Assembly: GCA_947589475.1 (NCBI GenBank)
Contig: CANQBO010000009.1
Location: forward strand, 1 to 64,000
Direction of reading: 5' to 3'
From: an uncultured Clostridia bacterium
Lineage (GTDB): Bacteria > Bacillota > Clostridia > Christensenellales > CAG-917
Length of the DNA stretch: 64,000 bases
Shown: in pieces, positions 40,333 through 48,308 of the stretch
Layout: each line of letters begins with the position of its first letter
Position numbering within the stretch: the first letter of the stretch is position 1
Translations under genes and position numbers: made by a program
The notes under the pieces: generated by a model
The model's input: only the letters and a program-made list of their open reading frames with translations
Database searches by the model: none
Told to the model about the DNA's origin: nothing

Positions 40333-41961
40333 TCATTCCTTGTCGTCGCGAGGGCTTTCGGCGGGGAGATCTTGCGCTTGAGGCTCCTCGCTTTCTTCGG
40401 GTTTCTCGGACGTTGCGGGAGTCCCGCAGGTCTGAGCCGCGGGAGGAGTTTCGGGATTATCTTTCAAAGTCGGTGTTTCGGCATTTTCCGCCAAAGCGGG
40501 AGTTTCGGAGGTCTCCCGTTTCGTTTGGGGCGCGTCGTGCGTCGGGGGTTTGACCCTGTCGGCAAGTATGCGGAAGTAGCCCACCACGTGCGCGACGGGA
40601 TCCTTGCCGCCGAAGGCGCGGCAGGAATTTTCGGGAAGTTTCGCCTCTACCGCGTAAGTCATGACGAGCAGTATCAAAAAGAAGTTGGGAACGAAATAGT
40701 TGGTGTCTATAAAACCGTATGCTTCAAACAGCAACATGCCGCACAAAAGCGCCATAGTGGAGGGGTCTTTGCGCGCCTTGAAAAAAGTCCTGTATCTCCA
40801 GAAATAGAACACGGCGAATATCGCGAGACCGAAAAGGCCCATAGTCGCGAGTATTTGGAAGAAAGTACTGTGATAGAAAACGTCCGTCTTGTAATCCCAA
40901 CCCGCGCCGAATATAGGCCACGTCTTGAAAGTGTCTATGGCAAGATGATACAGCTCCTCTCTGCCCGAGGAGTCCAGCCTCTTGTTGAGGATGGTGGTGA
41001 TTATGTTCGCGAAGATGTTGCCGTAGTACGCCACGATGATGATGGCGACGATAAACACTATGCTCACCGTCACGCCGAAAGAGACCTTGTTTTCGCTTTT
41101 GACAATGACGTACAGCAACATTGCGGGCATAGCGAGGGTCGTAAACAGTATCGCGCCCCTGCAACCCGTGGCGATGATGAGCGCGTATTCGACAAGCGCA
41201 AGCGTCGTGAGCAGGGGAGTGGCGAAATTTTTGCGTATGCAGAAGTACAGCGTCGCGGGTATGCATATGGACAACATGGGCGCCATATTGTTTGGACCCG
41301 CCCAGCCGAGGTGCACCTTTTTTGACATCATCGCTTGCACGATTTGGTTTATGTCGCCTATACGTCCGTAGAAAATCAACATCTCGAGAGATATGACTAT
41401 GCCCGACGCCACCAATATTTTGAGCACGTAGTCGGCAAGTTGCGCTCTCTCCTCGGGGTCGCGATCGCATACCGTGAAGAAGGAATAAATAAAGCCGAAC
41501 ACCAACGTCAAGCCAAACAGCGCGAGCGTAAACAGGGGCACTTCCGATGGAGACCCGACGCCCGCAAGCGACATAGGCAACATGAGCGCGAGGAGAGAGG
41601 CATGAAATCCCTTTATGTTTTTTGGGTGTAAGGGCTTGAAGCTCCGCTTGAAAAAGATGAGGTTGAAGATCATTCCCACGACCAGCAAGCCTACGAGGGC
41701 GAGAAGGGGAGCGAATTTCATAAGATCGTTTCTGTTTGCGCTCATTATAAACGAGAACATTATCAGAACGTTGAAGAGGTGTTTTGTATGTCGGTCGAAA
41801 AAGAGGGGGAGCGTATTTATGACGAATATCACGCAGAGCATGGGGATCCAAATATTAAAACCCCATCCGAACAAAATGAGCACAGCGTTGAGTACGATGA
41901 ACCAATCCGATTGCACCGCTTTGGATATCAAGTTTAAAATTTTGGTCAGGCGCTCTTTCAT
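40333..41961 (-). CDS. O-antigen-ligase-like membrane protein 2
   Basis: 542-residue paralogue of the downstream protein, sharing GWAGPNNMAPMLSICIPATLYFCI, TGCRGAILFTT, GREELYHLAIDTFKTWPIFGAGWDYK and the same helix order. The conserved outer histidine lies in VFYHSTFFQI. The tail (about 470-542) is again acidic and proline/glutamate-rich but does not align with that of the first copy. The start is the ATG behind CGGAGGGAGAGC; a frame extending 28 codons further has no site. A perfect TTGACA/TATAAT promoter lies at 42001-42029. A tandem duplication with diverging tails is the simplest history. Confidence 0.8.
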   Translation of the reverse strand: MKERLTKILNLISKAVQSDWFIVLNAVLILFGWGFNIWIPMLCVIFVINTLPLFFDRHTKHLFNVLIMFSFIMSANRNDLMKFAPLLALVGLLVVGMIFNLIFFKRSFKPLHPKNIKGFHASLLALMLPMSLAGVGSPSEVPLFTLALFGLTLVFGFIYSFFTVCDRDPEERAQLADYVLKILVASGIVISLEMLIFYGRIGDINQIVQAMMSKKVHLGWAGPNNMAPMLSICIPATLYFCIRKNFATPLLTTLALVEYALIIATGCRGAILFTTLAMPAMLLYVIVKSENKVSFGVTVSIVFIVAIIIVAYYGNIFANIITTILNKRLDSSGREELYHLAIDTFKTWPIFGAGWDYKTDVFYHSTFFQILATMGLFGLAIFAVFYFWRYRTFFKARKDPSTMALLCGMLLFEAYGFIDTNYFVPNFFLILLVMTYAVEAKLPENSCRAFGGKDPVAHVVGYFRILADRVKPPTHDAPQTKRETSETPALAENAETPTLKDNPETPPAAQTCGTPATSEKPEESEEPQAQDLPAESPRDDKE

Positions 41962-42000
41962 GCTCTCCCTCCGCAATATATTTTGGGAATCGTTTGTTTG

Positions 42001-42029
42001 ATTATACCCGAAATGACGAAAGCTGTCAA
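42001..42029 (-). promoter_or_regulatory. Consensus promoter of the O-antigen-ligase pair
   Basis: On the minus strand perfect TTGACA (42029-42024) and TATAAT (42006-42001) with a 17-bp spacer. Confidence 0.9.
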
Positions 42030-42230
42030 ATTTTAATACATACAAATATTATACAGAAATAATTTCCGATGTAAGTTTTACTATTAAATGCAAAGGGGGC
42101 AACCCTTCGTATTTAATGTTGACATTTTTAATACAAAAGTTTTCAAACTTATATATTTCTACCTAAAGACAAGCGTCGGTGATTATACGCGAGCAAGCGG
42201 CTGGATAAATGCGCTTGGACATGATGTGTT

Positions 42231-42279
42231 TTATAAGTCGGGACCCCCACCACCCGCTATTCAGCGGGTGGTGGGGTCC
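42231..42279 (+). repeat. Solo hairpin of the MITE-like termini
   Basis: GGACCCCCACCACCCGC (42241-42257) pairs with GCGGGTGGTGGGGTCC (42264-42279) around a 6-nt loop, preceded by TTATAAGTC as at the left end of the element at 8253. It looks like the two termini joined without an interior. Confidence 0.75.
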
Positions 42280-42397
42280 TTTATCAGGGGATTCCTCGAC
42301 GTTGCTTCGACAGGCTCAACATGACAGCATAAGACAAGGGGATGTTTCGGCTACGCTCAACATGACAGCATAAGAAAAGGGGATGCTTCGACTCCTT

Positions 42398-42450
42398 ACC
42401 CCACAAAAACATTACATATTTTTGCGGGGACCCCGATGTCGCTCAACATG
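42398..42450 (+). repeat. ACCCC palindrome, copy with CAACATGACA tail
   Basis: ACCCCACAAAAAC ... TTTTTGCGGGGACCCCG then GTCGCTCAACATGACA. Closely related to the reverse copy at 58260-58298. Confidence 0.8.
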
Positions 42451-42582
42451 ACATATTTTATAAATTGTCATTCCGAGCGGAGCGAAGCGCAGTCGAGGAA
42501 TCCCCTGGTGAAGAGGGTATGCCTCTATCAAGGGGATGTTTCGACTTCGCTCAACATGACACGTTTATAGATATTGTCATTC

Positions 42583-42631
42583 CGAGCAACACGGGGTCCC
42601 CGCAAAATTAAGCAGTGATTTTGTGGGGTAA
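42583..42631 (-). repeat. ACCCC palindrome, reverse copy
   Basis: Reverse complement reads ACCCCACAAAATCACTGC ... TTTTGCGGGGACCCCGTGT. Confidence 0.8.
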
Positions 42632-42777
42632 AGTGAGAAATCTCCCTGTCTGAGCGTTCCCATATCCGCCGTTTGCCGTGTCCGAGCTTAACGCACCCTC
42701 TGTCCGAGTGTCCCTATACACAGACGGCATTTGTGTTTATGCGTATAACGTAACGTTTGTCCGAGCCGCCAACGCTA

Positions 42778-42806
42778 TTGACAGGAGAGGCGATTTTTGC
42801 TAAAAT
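42778..42806 (+). promoter_or_regulatory. Promoter of the GH31 gene
   Basis: TTGACA (42778-42783), 17 bp, TAAAAT (42801-42806) with TGC before it (extended -10). Confidence 0.8.
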
Positions 42807-42837
42807 AATCCATTATGAAATCATAAGGGGGCATTAT

Positions 42838-44937
42838 ATGGAAAGGTTTTCTTGTCAAAGCGCGCCTTGCAACAGCGAACGGACGACGTTGTTCGACGAT
42901 GTGCGCATAAGCGTGCTGTCCGATAGGATCGTAAGGATAGAAAAGGGCGAATTCACGGATCTTAGGACGCAGACGGTGTTTTGTCGCGATTTTGCAAAAC
43001 CGCAGTTTAAAATGTCAAAAACGGGAGATAAAGTCGTTGTTGACACAACAAGCGTAAAATTCGAGGTCAACTTGCAAACGCTTGAAGTCAAGGTGACGTT
43101 CGCCTCTCCCCTCAAAAACGGGACGAGCGTCGCGACGCCTTGCTACAAGCAAAATTTGGGCGGTACGGCGCGCACTCTCGACGGCACGTTCGGCGTGTTG
43201 GCGGGCTGGAAGAGAAAAAAGGAAAAGAAGGATCATTTTTGCGTCGAACATATTCGCAAGGGCATATTTGCTTCAAACGGCGTGACGGAGCTTGACGACG
43301 GCAAGTCTTTCTTGCTTGCCGAGGACGGGAGCGTCTTAAAACGCAAAGGCGAGGGCGTGGATAAATATATCCTCGCATTCGGCGACGATTATCTCGGCGG
43401 GCTTAAGGAATATTTTGCGCTCACGGGCTATCCGCCCCTCTTGCCCATATACGCGCTTAGCAATTGGTGGTCGCGTTATCACCGCTACAGCGCGGAGGAA
43501 TATCTTGCGCTCATGGACAAATTTGCGGCGCACGACGTCCCTCTATCCGTCGCCACCGTGGATATGGATTGGCACCGCGTCGGCAGTGTTCCCAAAGACG
43601 CGGAGTATCACAGCATGCAGGGCAGAGGCTGGACGGGCTATACCTTTGAAAAGGCGCTCTTCCCCGATTATAAGGCGTTTCTCAAGGGACTTAAGGACAG
43701 AGGACTTGCCGTCACGATGAACTTGCACCCGCGCGACGGCGTGCGCTATTTTGAGGATATGTATCCCGAAATGGCGAGGGCGTGCGGCATAGACCCCGCC
43801 ACCAAAAAGACGGTGGAATTCGATCTTACGGACAAGAAATTTTTGAACGCCTATTTCGACATTTTGCATCACCCCTACGAGGCGGACGGCGTGGACTTTT
43901 GGTGGATAGATTGGCAACAGGGCACGAAGTCCAAAATGGAGGGGCTGGACCCGCTTTGGTTGCTCAATCACTATCACTTCCTCGACAATTGTCGCTCAGG
44001 TAAGACGGGCATGGTGCTCTCGCGCTATGCGGGATTGGGGTCGCACAGATACCCGCTCGGCTTTTCGGGGGACACCGTAGTGTGCTGGAAGAGCCTGAAA
44101 TTCCAGCCCTATTTCACCGCGCTCGCGTCTAATGCGGGCTATACGTGGTGGTCGCACGACATAGGCGGACACCTTTTGGGGCACGGCGACAACGAGCTGT
44201 ATCTCAGATGGTTGCAATTCGGCGTATTTTCGCCCATAAACCGTCTGCACTCCAACAACAAGGGAAAGAGCAAGGAGCCGTGGCTGTATGAAAAAGTCAC
44301 GGATACCGCAGAGGAATATATGCGATTGAGACACCGCCTGTTGCCATATCTTTATACGGCGAACGTGCGCACGCATACCGAGGGAATCCCTCTCATCTCG
44401 CCCATGTACTATTATGACGACGACGCGCGCTCGAGGAGCAAAAAATATCGCGACCAGTATTATTTCGGCGAACAGATGCTCGTCTGTCCCGTCACAAAAA
44501 AGGGCAGAGGCGGAGTCACGCGTATGCGCGTTTGGTTGCCGAATGGCAAATGGACGAATTTCTTCACGGGAGAGCGCTTCGAGGGCGGGAGCGAATATGA
44601 TATAGCTTGCAAATTGGAGGATTTCCCCGTGTTCGTGAAGGACGGCTCCGTCGTGCCCATGTTGCCAAAGCGCAAAGGAAACGGCATGTCGTTTGAGAGT
44701 ATAGAGGCGCGCCTTTTCGAGGGCGAAGGCAAGTACACGCTGTATTGCGAGACGGGAAGCGTAGACTTCGAGATGAAAAAGACGGAGGGAGGATACCGTT
44801 TGCGCGTATCGCCGAGCGATGATTGCCCCGTGAAACAGATCGCGCTCAAGCTCGAGAGGGGAAGTTTCGAGGACGGGAAGAATGAATTGAAACTCGCCTC
44901 GCCCGCCGCGGACCTCAATATCTTGTGCAGCGATTAA
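42838..44937 (+). CDS. GH31 alpha-glycosidase
   Basis: 699-residue cytoplasmic glycoside hydrolase of family 31 (alpha-glucosidase/alpha-xylosidase group). After an N-terminal beta-sandwich, the barrel shows LSNWWSRYHRY, DMDWHRVG, the nucleophile segment FWWIDWQQG (Asp near 358), and the acid/base segment YPLGFSGDT (Asp near 411), followed by WWSHDIGGHLLG and FSPINRLHS. Two C-terminal beta domains end the protein. The start is the ATG after AAGGGGG; a frame opening 27 codons upstream covers the promoter. No transporter or regulator is adjacent, so the natural substrate is not evident; an intracellular maltooligosaccharide or isoprimeverose-like sugar is possible. Confidence 0.93.
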   Translation: MERFSCQSAPCNSERTTLFDDVRISVLSDRIVRIEKGEFTDLRTQTVFCRDFAKPQFKMSKTGDKVVVDTTSVKFEVNLQTLEVKVTFASPLKNGTSVATPCYKQNLGGTARTLDGTFGVLAGWKRKKEKKDHFCVEHIRKGIFASNGVTELDDGKSFLLAEDGSVLKRKGEGVDKYILAFGDDYLGGLKEYFALTGYPPLLPIYALSNWWSRYHRYSAEEYLALMDKFAAHDVPLSVATVDMDWHRVGSVPKDAEYHSMQGRGWTGYTFEKALFPDYKAFLKGLKDRGLAVTMNLHPRDGVRYFEDMYPEMARACGIDPATKKTVEFDLTDKKFLNAYFDILHHPYEADGVDFWWIDWQQGTKSKMEGLDPLWLLNHYHFLDNCRSGKTGMVLSRYAGLGSHRYPLGFSGDTVVCWKSLKFQPYFTALASNAGYTWWSHDIGGHLLGHGDNELYLRWLQFGVFSPINRLHSNNKGKSKEPWLYEKVTDTAEEYMRLRHRLLPYLYTANVRTHTEGIPLISPMYYYDDDARSRSKKYRDQYYFGEQMLVCPVTKKGRGGVTRMRVWLPNGKWTNFFTGERFEGGSEYDIACKLEDFPVFVKDGSVVPMLPKRKGNGMSFESIEARLFEGEGKYTLYCETGSVDFEMKKTEGGYRLRVSPSDDCPVKQIALKLERGSFEDGKNELKLASPAADLNILCSD

Positions 44938-44996
44938 GCGTAGAACGCAACGCGCGAAAATCAGGCGGAAAAATAGCAAAATCTGCGTGAAATCGC

Positions 44997-45025
44997 TTGA
45001 CTTATCGCGATAATTCTTATATTAT
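44997..45025 (+). promoter_or_regulatory. Promoter of rplM-rpsI
   Basis: TTGACT (44997-45002), 17 bp, TATTAT (45020-45025). Confidence 0.7.
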
Positions 45026-45045
45026 TATCAAGCATAATTTCCAAA

Positions 45046-45089
45046 GTGACGAAAATTTGGGAACTAGCCCCTCTCAAATCGCAAGTCAC
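45046..45089 (+). promoter_or_regulatory. Possible structured leader of rplM
   Basis: Nested pairing GTGAC/GTCAC (45046-45050, 45085-45089), ATTTG/CAAAT (45055-45059, 45075-45079) and GGG/CCC inside. An L13-leader-type autoregulatory element is possible; the match to that family was not tested. Confidence 0.4.
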
Positions 45090-45121
45090 GGCAGAAAACA
45101 AAACGATCGGAGGTTGGCAGT

Positions 45122-45586
45122 ATGGCTAATGATTTGTCATCTATGGCAAAAAACAATAAGTCCTACATGGCAAAGCCCGGTGAAGTTGAGAGCAAGTGGT
45201 ATATCGTCGACGCGACAGGTATGGTTTTGGGACGTTTGGCATCTCAAGTCGCGGCGATACTCAAGGGCAAAAACAAGCCCGAATACACTCCCAACGTCGA
45301 CTGCGGCGACCATGTCATAATAATCAATTGCGAAAAAGTCGTCCTTACGGGCAAAAAACTCGAGGACAAGTATTATCGCTATCACACAGGCTACATCGGC
45401 GGGCTGAAAGAGATACAATACAAAAAGCTCATGGCAGAAAAGCCCGACTTTGCGGTGTACAAGGCGGTCAAGGGCATGCTTCCCAAAAACAGCCTCGGCG
45501 CAAAGATGCTCAAAAAACTGCGCGTCTATGTCGGCAGCGAGCACGACCATGCGGCTCAAAAGCCCGTGGAGCTGAAACTCAACTGA
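45122..45586 (+). CDS. rplM: 50S ribosomal protein L13
   Basis: 154-residue L13 of the large subunit. The core ([59 protein letters not shown] stretch, [20 protein letters not shown]) is canonical. An unusual 14-residue N-terminal extension ([14 protein letters not shown]) precedes the normal start; GGAGG is spaced correctly for the first ATG. It forms an operon with rpsI, 12 bases downstream. Confidence 0.97.
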   Translation: MANDLSSMAKNNKSYMAKPGEVESKWYIVDATGMVLGRLASQVAAILKGKNKPEYTPNVDCGDHVIIINCEKVVLTGKKLEDKYYRYHTGYIGGLKEIQYKKLMAEKPDFAVYKAVKGMLPKNSLGAKMLKKLRVYVGSEHDHAAQKPVELKLN

Positions 45587-45598
45587 GTGAGGTGAATT

Positions 45599-46009
45599 AT
45601 GGCTACTAAAAAGGCAAAGAAAGTTCAATATCTCGGCACCGGCAGAAGAAAGACAGCTATAGCAAGAGTGCGTCTCATCCCCGGTGAGGGCAACATCACC
45701 ATCAACAAGCGTACGCTCGAGGAGTACTTCCCTCAAGACACGATGAAACTCATCGTCAATCAGCCCCTCGTCGCGACGGACACCAAAAACAAGTTCGACG
45801 TGTTCGTAAACGTGAAGGGCGGCGGCTACACGGGACAGGCGGGCGCAATACGTCACGGCATCGCTCGCGCGCTTTGCGTCGCAGACGCGGAGGCATATCG
45901 CGCCATCCTCAAAAAGGAAGGCTACCTCACCCGCGACCCGAGAGCAAAAGAGCGCAAGAAATACGGACTGCACAAAGCGCGTAAAGCTCCGCAATTCTCA
46001 AAGCGTTGA
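45599..46009 (+). CDS. rpsI: 30S ribosomal protein S9
   Basis: 136-residue S9, whose C-terminal tail reaches the P-site tRNA; here it ends KAPQFSKR, the expected SKR. Core motifs [37 protein letters not shown] and [14 protein letters not shown] are present. It follows rplM and is closed by a strong terminator. Confidence 0.98.
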   Translation: MATKKAKKVQYLGTGRRKTAIARVRLIPGEGNITINKRTLEEYFPQDTMKLIVNQPLVATDTKNKFDVFVNVKGGGYTGQAGAIRHGIARALCVADAEAYRAILKKEGYLTRDPRAKERKKYGLHKARKAPQFSKR

Positions 46010-46032
46010 TCGCAAACAAACTTCAAAAACGA

Positions 46033-46068
46033 TTTCCGGAAGTCACCTTGTGCTTTCGGAAATTTTTT
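46033..46068 (+). terminator. Terminator of rplM-rpsI
   Basis: TTTCCGGAAG (46033-46042) pairs with CTTTCGGAAA (46053-46062), one G-T pair, then T6. Confidence 0.85.
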
Positions 46069-46072
46069 ATAC

Positions 46073-46579
46073 TCACATAAATTTACAAAGCAAGCATGCC
46101 GTGACGGTGCCGAGAAGAGTGCAAAAGAGAGAAACGGGTATGGCGTAGCCGAGCTTTTTCGCTTTACAGGCGGAAAGATAGACTGCGGAGATGTAAAATA
46201 CGGTCTCGCTCGCGCCCGACACGCACGCGGCGCAACGCGCGATATAGCTGTCTACACCGTAGCGCGCGATTATATCCTCAAGCAGGGCGATCGCGCCCCC
46301 TCCCGACAGGGGGACCAACATCATGAGTTGAGTGATCTCCTTCGGTATCCCGAGGAAGGACAGCGGTTTTGCAAGCAGGTCCGCAAGTTTGTCCGCGGCG
46401 CCGCTTGCGCGAAAAAGCTCGATACAAACGAAAATAGCGGCGACATAGGGGAAGATGCTCTTGACGAGGGACAGACTGTCCTTTGCGCCGCCGAGGAAAC
46501 AGTCGTACACTTTTACGCGCTTTACGAGGCTGAAAATTATGAGGAATATGAGAAAGGCGGGCAGGATGAATACGCTCAT
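46073..46579 (-). CDS. spmB: Spore maturation protein B
   Basis: 168-residue membrane protein of the SpmB/nucleoside-recognition (Gate) family, involved with SpmA in spore-core dehydration in Bacillus. About five hydrophobic segments are present; the Gate-like motif SGGGAIALLEDII and the VSGASETVFYISAVY loop mark the family. The start is the ATG overlapping the spmA stop (ATGA); a longer frame would overlap spmA by 37 bases. Presence of the pair suggests a spore-forming lineage but does not prove sporulation. Confidence 0.88.
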   Translation of the reverse strand: MSVFILPAFLIFLIIFSLVKRVKVYDCFLGGAKDSLSLVKSIFPYVAAIFVCIELFRASGAADKLADLLAKPLSFLGIPKEITQLMMLVPLSGGGAIALLEDIIARYGVDSYIARCAACVSGASETVFYISAVYLSACKAKKLGYAIPVSLFCTLLGTVTACLLCKFM

Positions 46580-47226
46580 TTTGCGCGCCTCATTTTTGAG
46601 ATGTATTTGCAAAAGTCGGACTTTTTATGCTCAAATCGCAAGGCTAAAGCGCCGTTTTTGTCGCTTCTCTTGTCTTTCTTCAGGGAAAGGACTTTGCATA
46701 TGATCATGCCCGAAAACGTTGATACGCTCGTGGCGATGAGAGTGGGGAAGAAAATGTTCGACGCGTCCGCGCTCCCCGCCGCGGCGCGCAGGGCGATGAC
46801 TGTTGCGGGCACAAGTTGTATGGAAGTGGCGTTGATGACGATGAGCAAGATCATGTTGTGCGTCGCCTTTGGCGAGCCGTCCTGCATCGCGGTCATCGCG
46901 CGTATTCCCGCGGGCGTCGCGACTCCGCCCATGCCCAGCATATTCGCCGATAGGTTGACGGAAATGTTGTCGTAGGCGTCCTCGCTCTCGCCCTTGAAAA
47001 GCCGCTTTATCACGGGGCGCAGAAGGCGGGACAGCTTTTTGTCAAGCCCCGTCGCTTGCATCATTTTGAGAGCGGACAGCCACACAGCGTATATCGCGAG
47101 TAGTTTCAGCGAGAGCGTGATCGCGCTTTGCACCCCCGCGATCATCGTGGGAAAAGCCTCTGCGGGAGCGAATATCAACATCGCCGTCAGCGAGACGAGC
47201 AAAAGCGTAGAGAAAAGCACGTTCAT
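46576..47226 (-). CDS. spmA: Spore maturation protein A
   Basis: 216-residue membrane protein, SpmA of the same family. Features are the paired helices MIAGVQSAITLSLKLLAIYAVW, NISVNLSANMLGMGGVATPAGIRAM and the helix NMILLIVINATSIQLVPATVIALR. The final 40 residues are basic and cytoplasmic. No ribosome site precedes the ATG; a perfect 19-bp palindrome directly abuts it. It is translationally coupled to spmB. Confidence 0.88.
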   Translation of the reverse strand: MNVLFSTLLLVSLTAMLIFAPAEAFPTMIAGVQSAITLSLKLLAIYAVWLSALKMMQATGLDKKLSRLLRPVIKRLFKGESEDAYDNISVNLSANMLGMGGVATPAGIRAMTAMQDGSPKATHNMILLIVINATSIQLVPATVIALRAAAGSADASNIFFPTLIATSVSTFSGMIICKVLSLKKDKRSDKNGALALRFEHKKSDFCKYISKMRRAK

Positions 47227-47245
47227 ATTTCAATATATTTGAAAT
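47227..47245. promoter_or_regulatory. Palindrome abutting the spmA start
   Basis: ATTTCAATATATTTGAAAT: perfect 7-bp arms around a TATAT centre, adjacent to the spmA ATG. It contains a TATATT that could act as a -10 on the minus strand. Confidence 0.5.
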
Positions 47246-47354
47246 GGGGCGGGATTATGCCCTTTGCTTCGCGCGCTCGCGTCGTGCCATATGCGCTTTC
47301 AGACGCGATTTGACATAAAAATGGTTTTTGCCCTCGCGTTTTTACGCGGCGCTG

Positions 47355-47383
47355 TTTACAATTATAAAGGAAAGTTGTATAAT
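47355..47383 (+). promoter_or_regulatory. Promoter of the first leucine-rich-repeat gene
   Basis: TTTACA (47355-47360), 17 bp, TATAAT (47378-47383). Confidence 0.75.
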
Positions 47384-47497
47384 AATAAATCAGGTCGTAC
47401 GCATACGCGCAAGCGTACTCGCCTTCATGCGCGCGAGGCGCGACAGTGCGCGCGGCGCGACGCAAAACAACAAACAGCCATATAGGAGCGACAAACG

Positions 47498-48214
47498 GTG
47501 GCAATGGCATTTAACGCCGACGAATTTGAAATATGCGACGCCACTCTTGTGAAGTACAAGGGCGCGGGCGGCGACGTCGTCATACCCGACGGCGTGGCGA
47601 AGATAGGCTTTGGTGCGTTTGAGCATTGCGAAAGCCCGGAGTCCATTATCATTCCCGAAGGCGTGACGGAGATAGAACCCAATGCGTTTTTCTGTTGTAA
47701 AAAACTGTCGTCCATCGTCATCCCCGTGGGCGTGAAGAGGATAGGATGGTATGCGTTTTGGGGTTGCGAGGCTCTGACGTCCGTCATCATTCCCGTGGGG
47801 GTTACGGAGATTGAAGGCGGTACGTTTGAAAGTTGCACGGGTCTGACGTCCATCGCCATTCCCGAGGGTGTGACGAAGATATGGGGAGGCGCGTTTTCAC
47901 GGTGCGAAAACCTGACTTCCATCGTGCTTCCGGAGAGCGTGACGCATATAGAGAGCGACGCATTTGCACATTGCAAAAGTTTGACGCAGATCACAATTCC
48001 CTACAGCGTGAAAGAGATCGGACATGTCGACGTCAATTGGGAAGTGGTTTACGATTCCGACACGGGCGCGCCCCATCAACTGCAAGTAAATACGGAGCGT
48101 CGCGCGATCTTTGAGGGCGACGCCTCCCTGACTACCGTCCGACTTCCCAAAGGCTTCAAGTACGGAAGAGAGGAACTCGGCATTCCCGAGGGAGCCGAAG
48201 TCGTCTACTATTGA
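47498..48214 (+). CDS. BspA-type leucine-rich-repeat protein
   Basis: 238-residue protein built of six or seven LRR_5 (BspA/TpLRR) repeats of about 23 residues with the pattern IPEGVTxIxxxAFxxCxxLxSI. BspA proteins are usually surface adhesins, but this one has no signal peptide, lipobox or membrane segment, so it appears cytoplasmic or is exported by another route. The last 60 residues leave the repeat pattern. GTG at 47498 (TAGGAG nine bases before) is preferred over ATG at 47504. A second protein of this type lies at 61789-62583. Confidence 0.8.
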   Translation: MAMAFNADEFEICDATLVKYKGAGGDVVIPDGVAKIGFGAFEHCESPESIIIPEGVTEIEPNAFFCCKKLSSIVIPVGVKRIGWYAFWGCEALTSVIIPVGVTEIEGGTFESCTGLTSIAIPEGVTKIWGGAFSRCENLTSIVLPESVTHIESDAFAHCKSLTQITIPYSVKEIGHVDVNWEVVYDSDTGAPHQLQVNTERRAIFEGDASLTTVRLPKGFKYGREELGIPEGAEVVYY

Positions 48215-48241
48215 TCGCCATCGCGTGAAATGTGCTATAAT
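48211..48241 (+). promoter_or_regulatory. Promoter of the metG operon
   Basis: TATAAT (48236-48241) with TGC before it (extended -10) and TTGATC (48211-48216), 19-bp spacer. The -35 overlaps the stop codon of the leucine-rich-repeat gene. Confidence 0.6.
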
Positions 48242-48308
48242 ATCAAACGTTATAAAAAATGTTGTAAAAAACATCGTGAAATAAAGTTCAGCCGAGGAGT
48301 ATATGGGC

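Larger units (their letters stand above)
42046..42777. repeat. Repeat-rich intergenic region
   Basis: About 730 bp without a gene. Contents: a solo hairpin (42231-42279), several words of the type GGGGATTCCTCGAC / CAACATGACA / TGTCATTCCGAGC (42285-42585), ACCCC palindromes at 42398-42450 and 42583-42631 (reverse), and GTCCGAGC/CTGTCTGAGCG words to 42770. Confidence 0.75.

Noticed and set aside
42046..42777. Hidden small gene in the repeat region
   Set aside because: Short frames only, without ribosome sites; the sequence is explained by repeats.
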